Assembly: GCA_036003045.1 (NCBI GenBank)
Contig: DASYSS010000052.1
Coordinates: 62,001 to 126,000, forward strand
Direction: 5' to 3'
DNA from: Gemmatimonadaceae bacterium
GTDB taxonomy: Bacteria; Gemmatimonadota; Gemmatimonadetes; Gemmatimonadales; Gemmatimonadaceae
DNA: 64,000 bases
The number at the start of each line of letters is the position of its first letter. The first letter of the stretch is position 1. The notes beneath the pieces are model-generated. The model saw only the letters and a program-made list of their open reading frames with translations. It had not been told where the DNA came from and made no database searches. The translations under genes were made by a program, and so were the position numbers. Positions 60,760 through 64,000 of the stretch are shown here, piece after piece.

Positions 60760-61932
60760 CTAGCTGGAATAGTACGCCGCGTTCTCCTCGACGTAGCCCT
60801 TGGTCAGATCGCATCCATAAGCCGTCGCCGAGCCATCGCCGACGCCGAGCGACACCTCGAGATCCACCCGCTCGGCGGCGAGCGTCGAGCGAACCACCGC
60901 GTCGTCGAAGTCGAGCCGCCGTCCGCCTCGCACGACTTGATGTCCATTGATCGACGCGTCCGTGCGGCTCGGGTCGATGCGAACGTCGACGCATTTGCCG
61001 ACAGCCATCAGCAGGCGTCCCACGTTCGGGTCGGCGCCGTGGACCATCGTCTTGACGAGAGGCGAGTTCACGAGCGACTTGGCGACTCGCCGCGCTTCAT
61101 CCTCGTTCGCCGCGCCGCGCACCGCCGCGCGGATGAGATGCTCGGCGCCCTCGCCGTCACGCGCGAGCATTTCCGTCATCCGAATGCAGCCGGCGGTGAG
61201 CGCGGCGGCGAACGCGCGCATGTCGATGGGCCCCGCGAGCCCGTTCGCGAGAATTGCGCACGTGTCCGAGGTACTCGTGTCGGTGTCGACCGAAAGCATG
61301 TTGAACGAGACGTGCACCGCGTCGCGCAGCGCGCGATCGAGCGAAGCGGCATCGAGCTCGGCATCCGTGAAGATGTAGACGAGCATCGTCGCCATGTTCG
61401 GCTCGATCATCCCCGAGCCCTTTGCGACCCAGGTGATCGTCGCGCGGCTGTTCGGCACAGACACCGACAACGCCTTCGCGTACGTGTCGGTCGTCATGAT
61501 GCCCTCGGCGCCGACGAGCGGGTCCGGCACCAAGTCTCGAGACATGCCGACGATACCGGCCTCGATCGTCTCGATCGGCAGCCGCACGCCGATCACGCCG
61601 GTCGAGCTCACCAGCACGCGCGACGCTTCGCTGCCGACTTCCTCCGCCGCGGCGGCCGCCATCCGTCGAGCGGACTCCAACCCCTCCGGGCCGGTCGCGA
61701 CGTTGCTGTACTTGCTGTTCGCGACGATCGCCCGGAGGGAGCCGCCTCGGATCGTCTCTCGGCCGAGCACGACCGGCGCGCCGGGAAACTGGTTTCGCGT
61801 GAAGACCGCCGCCGAGGCGGCATCGATGTCGCTCACGAAGAGGGCGAGGTCTTTCGCCTGCGGCTTGAGGCCGCAATTCCGGCTCGCGCACTTGAATCCG
61901 CGCGGGAAAATGGGCGTCGCGTGAAAGTCCAT
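60760..61932 (-). CDS. argJ: Bifunctional ornithine acetyltransferase/N-acetylglutamate synthase
   Basis: 390 residues. The self-cleavage site is KGSGMIEPNMATMLVYIFTD, with nucleophile Thr182 after Ala181. Other family motifs are DLALFVSDIDAASAAVFTRN, ANSKYSNVATGPEGLESARR, VSSTGVIGVRLPIE and MVHGADPNVGRLLMAVG. It cycles acetyl groups in arginine synthesis and, if bifunctional, makes N-acetylglutamate from acetyl-CoA. ATG 61932 gives the normal length. No other arg gene adjoins it. It diverges from the DinB-like gene with 51 bases between. Confidence 0.95.
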   Translation of the reverse strand: MDFHATPIFPRGFKCASRNCGLKPQAKDLALFVSDIDAASAAVFTRNQFPGAPVVLGRETIRGGSLRAIVANSKYSNVATGPEGLESARRMAAAAAEEVGSEASRVLVSSTGVIGVRLPIETIEAGIVGMSRDLVPDPLVGAEGIMTTDTYAKALSVSVPNSRATITWVAKGSGMIEPNMATMLVYIFTDAELDAASLDRALRDAVHVSFNMLSVDTDTSTSDTCAILANGLAGPIDMRAFAAALTAGCIRMTEMLARDGEGAEHLIRAAVRGAANEDEARRVAKSLVNSPLVKTMVHGADPNVGRLLMAVGKCVDVRIDPSRTDASINGHQVVRGGRRLDFDDAVVRSTLAAERVDLEVSLGVGDGSATAYGCDLTKGYVEENAAYYSS

Positions 61933-61983
61933 GCGAGAAGCGGGTGTAGACGGGGAACGGGAAGCGCATAAGATACACGTACC

Positions 61984-62508
61984 ATGTACATCACGGATTT
62001 CACCGACGAGTATCGCCGCTGGCGCCTTGCCGCCGAAAAGGCCATCGGGCAGGTCGGCGACGATGATCTCAACCGCATCCTCGCGAAGGACGGCAACTCG
62101 ATCGCGATGTTGATGCGCCACGTGGGCGGCAACCTCAAATCGCGCTTCAGCGATTTTCTCACGTCGGATGGAGAGAAGCCCTGGCGCGACCGGGACAGCG
62201 AGTTCGACGAGGGACCCTTCGTGCGCGCCGACGTGCGCGCGCTCTGGGACACCGGCTGGGGCACTCTCGAAGCCACTCTCGCGTCACTCACCGACGACGA
62301 CTTCGGAAAGACGGTCTACATTCGCGGGCAGGGCGCCAGCGTGCACGCGCAGCTGACCCGATCCCTCTCGCACATCGCCAACCATTGCGGGCAGATCATC
62401 ATCGTCGCCCGCGTCCTCACCAGCGATTGGCAATGGATCACCATTCCGAAAGGCAAATCGCGGGAATACAACCAGAATCCGATTTTCGAGCGACCAGCCT
62501 CACGGTGA
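61984..62508 (+). CDS. DinB-like protein of the DUF1572 type
   Basis: 174 residues, all-helical: YRRWRLAAEKAIGQVGDDDL, NSIAMLMRHVGGNLKSRFSD, and QLTRSLSHIANHCGQIIIVA with the His of the DinB metal site. The C-terminal WITIPKGKSREYN is characteristic of DUF1572 proteins. Function unknown. Its stop overlaps the cutC start (GTGA at 62505-62508). Confidence 0.8.
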   Translation: MYITDFTDEYRRWRLAAEKAIGQVGDDDLNRILAKDGNSIAMLMRHVGGNLKSRFSDFLTSDGEKPWRDRDSEFDEGPFVRADVRALWDTGWGTLEATLASLTDDDFGKTVYIRGQGASVHAQLTRSLSHIANHCGQIIIVARVLTSDWQWITIPKGKSREYNQNPIFERPASR

Positions 62509-63161
62509 ACGTGCTCGTCGAGGGCTGTGTCGACAGCGTCGAGTCGGCCCTCGCCGCCGAGCGGGGCGGAGCCGGCCGGCTGGAGCTCTGCGCGCAGCTC
62601 GACGTCGGCGGCACGACGCCCAGCGCCGAGCTGATCGCCGCCGTGAAGAAGGCAGTGAAGATTCCCGTGTTCGTGATGATCCGTCCGCGCGGCGGCTCGT
62701 TCGTGTACACGGCCGCCGAAACGGACCAGATGCGCAAATCCATAGACGCCGCCCTCAACCTCGGCGCGGACGGATTGGTGGTCGGCGCATTGAACGAGAT
62801 GGGCGACGTGAATCGCGCGCTCACCCGCGAGCTGGTCGAGCGCGCGTCGCTGCATCCCGTCACTTTCCACCGCGCCTTCGATCAAGCGCGGAGTCAGGCG
62901 ACGGCGCTCGAGGCGCTCGTCGAGGCCGGCGTCGATCGCGTGCTCACCGGCGGCGGTCCCGGCGCCGCCGTCGAAGGCATCGACCTGCTGCGCGATCTCG
63001 TCTTCGAGGCACTCGGCCGCATCACGATCATGGCCGGCGGAAAAGTGCGCGGTGACAACGCCCGCTCAATCGTCGACCAAACCGGCGTCGCGGAATTGCA
63101 CGCCCGCTGCGAGCTGGATCCGACGAGAATCAGCGGCATCGTCGCCGCCGTTCGCAGTTAG
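62505..63161 (+). CDS. cutC: CutC family protein
   Basis: 218 residues, TIM-barrel CutC: VLVEGCVDSVESALAAERGG, RLELCAQLDVGGTTPSAELI, VFVMIRPRGGSFVYT, VTFHRAFDQARSQATALEAL, DRVLTGGGPGAAVEG and ITIMAGGKVRGDNA. Once linked to copper tolerance, the family is now thought to have a different or broader role. GTG start at 62505 overlaps the preceding stop. The E. coli protein is about 30 residues longer, mainly at the ends. Confidence 0.92.
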   Translation: MNVLVEGCVDSVESALAAERGGAGRLELCAQLDVGGTTPSAELIAAVKKAVKIPVFVMIRPRGGSFVYTAAETDQMRKSIDAALNLGADGLVVGALNEMGDVNRALTRELVERASLHPVTFHRAFDQARSQATALEALVEAGVDRVLTGGGPGAAVEGIDLLRDLVFEALGRITIMAGGKVRGDNARSIVDQTGVAELHARCELDPTRISGIVAAVRS

Positions 63162-63189
63162 TCACCGGTCCACCGGTCCACCGGCCTAC
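63162..63189. repeat. GGTGGACC-type repeat filling a convergent gap
   Basis: TCACCGGTCCACCGGTCCAC and CGGCCTAC make up the 24-base gap between cutC and the M1 peptidase, and overlap the peptidase stop. These are inverted copies of the units at 14.2 and 46.8 kb. Confidence 0.75.
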
Positions 63190-64000
63190 CGTCGCCGCGG
63201 CCAGGCATTGTTCGTTCGGTCGACATCAGGCACTGCGTTCCGTGGATCAAGCACTATCAGCTGAACCGCCTTCGTCCCCGGCACGTGATACGTGAATCGA
63301 TCGCCAAGATTCCACATCTCGATCGGCAACTTGACGTCTTGCGTCGTGCCGTCGGAGAACGTGATCGCGAGCGTCGCGGGCATGACCATGGTGCCGCGGT
63401 TGGAGAGGTAGACGCTCGTCTGACCGTCGGACCCGCGGGCGACCGAGTCCACTGCCTGGTCGAGTCGGGCCGTCGTGAAAATCCAATCGCGCCAGAACCA
63501 GTCGAGCTCCATTCCCGACTGGTCGCGCATCATTCGGAAAAAGTCCGACGGCGTCGGATGCTTGAACGCCCACGCGCGAATGTAGGCGCGGAACGCGGGA
63601 TCGAAACGATCTTTGCCGAGCACCTCGTAGCGGAGCATCTGCATCATGAGCGCGGGCTTCTGATAGCCACCCCAAAAAAGGTCGCGCACTTCGACGGGCT
63701 TCTCGATCAGCGGCTGCTCGTTGCCCGGCACGCCGTGCTCCGCGTACAGGTGCAGCGGATGCACCTCGATCGTGTCGCCGTACGGCGTGCCCGCGAAGTA
63801 CTTCGCCGCGTTGCCCAAGTCGATGAACGTGTTGAAGCCTTCGTCCATCCACGGATAGAGGCGCTCATTCGAGCCGACGACCATCGGGAACCACTCGTGG
63901 CCGAATTCGTGCGCGATCACCCACTGTTGATCTTCGCGCGTCGGGCTGTTGGGCGTGAACGTGAGCATCGGGTACTCCATGCCCTCGATCGGACCCTCGA
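63186..64000 (-). CDS. M1 family metallopeptidase, C-terminal part
   Basis: About 271 residues; the frame stays open to the window edge, so the N-terminus lies outside. The GxMEN-equivalent (IEGMEYPMLTF) and zinc site (WVIAHEFGHEWFPMVVGSNE, then PWMDEGFNTFIDL) are complete. The rest is the catalytic helical part (YIRAWAFKHPTPSDFFRMMR, WFWRDWIFTT) and a terminal beta domain. M1 enzymes are aminopeptidases; this one resembles large exported gluzincins of Gemmatimonadota. It is convergent with cutC across a 24-base repeat. Confidence 0.9.
   Translation of the reverse strand, partial: EGPIEGMEYPMLTFTPNSPTREDQQWVIAHEFGHEWFPMVVGSNERLYPWMDEGFNTFIDLGNAAKYFAGTPYGDTIEVHPLHLYAEHGVPGNEQPLIEKPVEVRDLFWGGYQKPALMMQMLRYEVLGKDRFDPAFRAYIRAWAFKHPTPSDFFRMMRDQSGMELDWFWRDWIFTTARLDQAVDSVARGSDGQTSVYLSNRGTMVMPATLAITFSDGTTQDVKLPIEMWNLGDRFTYHVPGTKAVQLIVLDPRNAVPDVDRTNNAWPRRR

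Noticed and set aside
1-64000. tRNA, rRNA, riboswitch or transposase genes
   Set aside because: No cloverleaf arms, rRNA-like conserved stretches, riboswitch-like leaders or transposase motifs were recognised by eye; a covariance-model search would be needed to exclude small RNAs.

Overview
The window is high-GC DNA, densely coded on both strands, with many stop/start overlaps of 1-4 bases. It carries three large MacB/FtsX-type permeases of the ADOP class (two coupled to PadR regulators), several exported metallopeptidases (two M28, one M19, one M1), a Sortilin/BNR-repeat exoprotein, a bactofilin, PEP-CTERM mini-proteins, a copper amine oxidase and many lipoproteins. This mix is typical of a free-living soil member of Gemmatimonadota; Acidobacteriota is the main alternative. 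No rRNA, tRNA, CRISPR array, phage or transposase gene was recognised, so this looks like ordinary chromosome with accessory-type content.

Layout. 1-5.5 kb: the tail of an NrfD-like membrane subunit, overlapped by a molybdopterin oxidoreductase; a decayed TPR gene remnant; a putative lipoprotein; an MmcQ/YjbR protein; and a cysteine-dioxygenase-like cupin. 5.5-10.4 kb: an exported DsrE-like protein, a DinB protein, a Tat-exported amidase, an epoxide hydrolase and an RDD protein. 10.5-13.6 kb: the first PadR-ADOP module. 13.6-19 kb: exported proteins of unknown role, a DUF305 lipoprotein, a coupled bactofilin/zinc-ribbon pair and a secreted M28 peptidase. 19-24.4 kb: a large Sortilin-like protein, then an overlapping DUF899-MOSC-alkyltransferase operon. 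24.4-28.2 kb: two tandem mini PEP-CTERM genes, a copper amine oxidase, an exosortase-type CPBP protease and a small membrane protein.

28.3-37.6 kb: an orphan ADOP permease, an M19 dipeptidase, a small lipoprotein, an OsmC protein coupled to an aberrant SLC1 symporter, an M28 lipoprotein and a ring-cleaving-type VOC dioxygenase. 37.6-42.7 kb: cydAB (cytochrome bd), convergent with a NorQ/NorD-like MoxR-VWA pair. 42.9-51.1 kb: an M20 carbamoylase-like enzyme, then a seven-gene leftward run: class V PLP enzyme, Ser/Thr kinase, NSS symporter, two-subunit TPP decarboxylase, cyclase-family hydrolase and a His-rich exported protein. 51.1-55.9 kb: two secreted proteins of unknown role, an APC permease and an ACMSD-like amidohydrolase. 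55.9-59 kb: the second PadR-ADOP module. 59-64 kb: an inverted array of 16-bp repeats, a lipoprotein RidA with a carboxypeptidase-regulatory-like protein, argJ, a DinB-like protein coupled to cutC, and a truncated M1 peptidase.

The most distinctive features are (i) short GGTGGACC/GGTGACC-type repeats scattered in intergenic gaps, one of them inside an operon; (ii) the inverted repeat array at 59.0-59.3 kb; (iii) the paired minimal PEP-CTERM proteins; and (iv) the uncharacterised kinase/transporter/split-decarboxylase operon. All functional assignments come from reading motifs in the translated sequence; no database search was possible.
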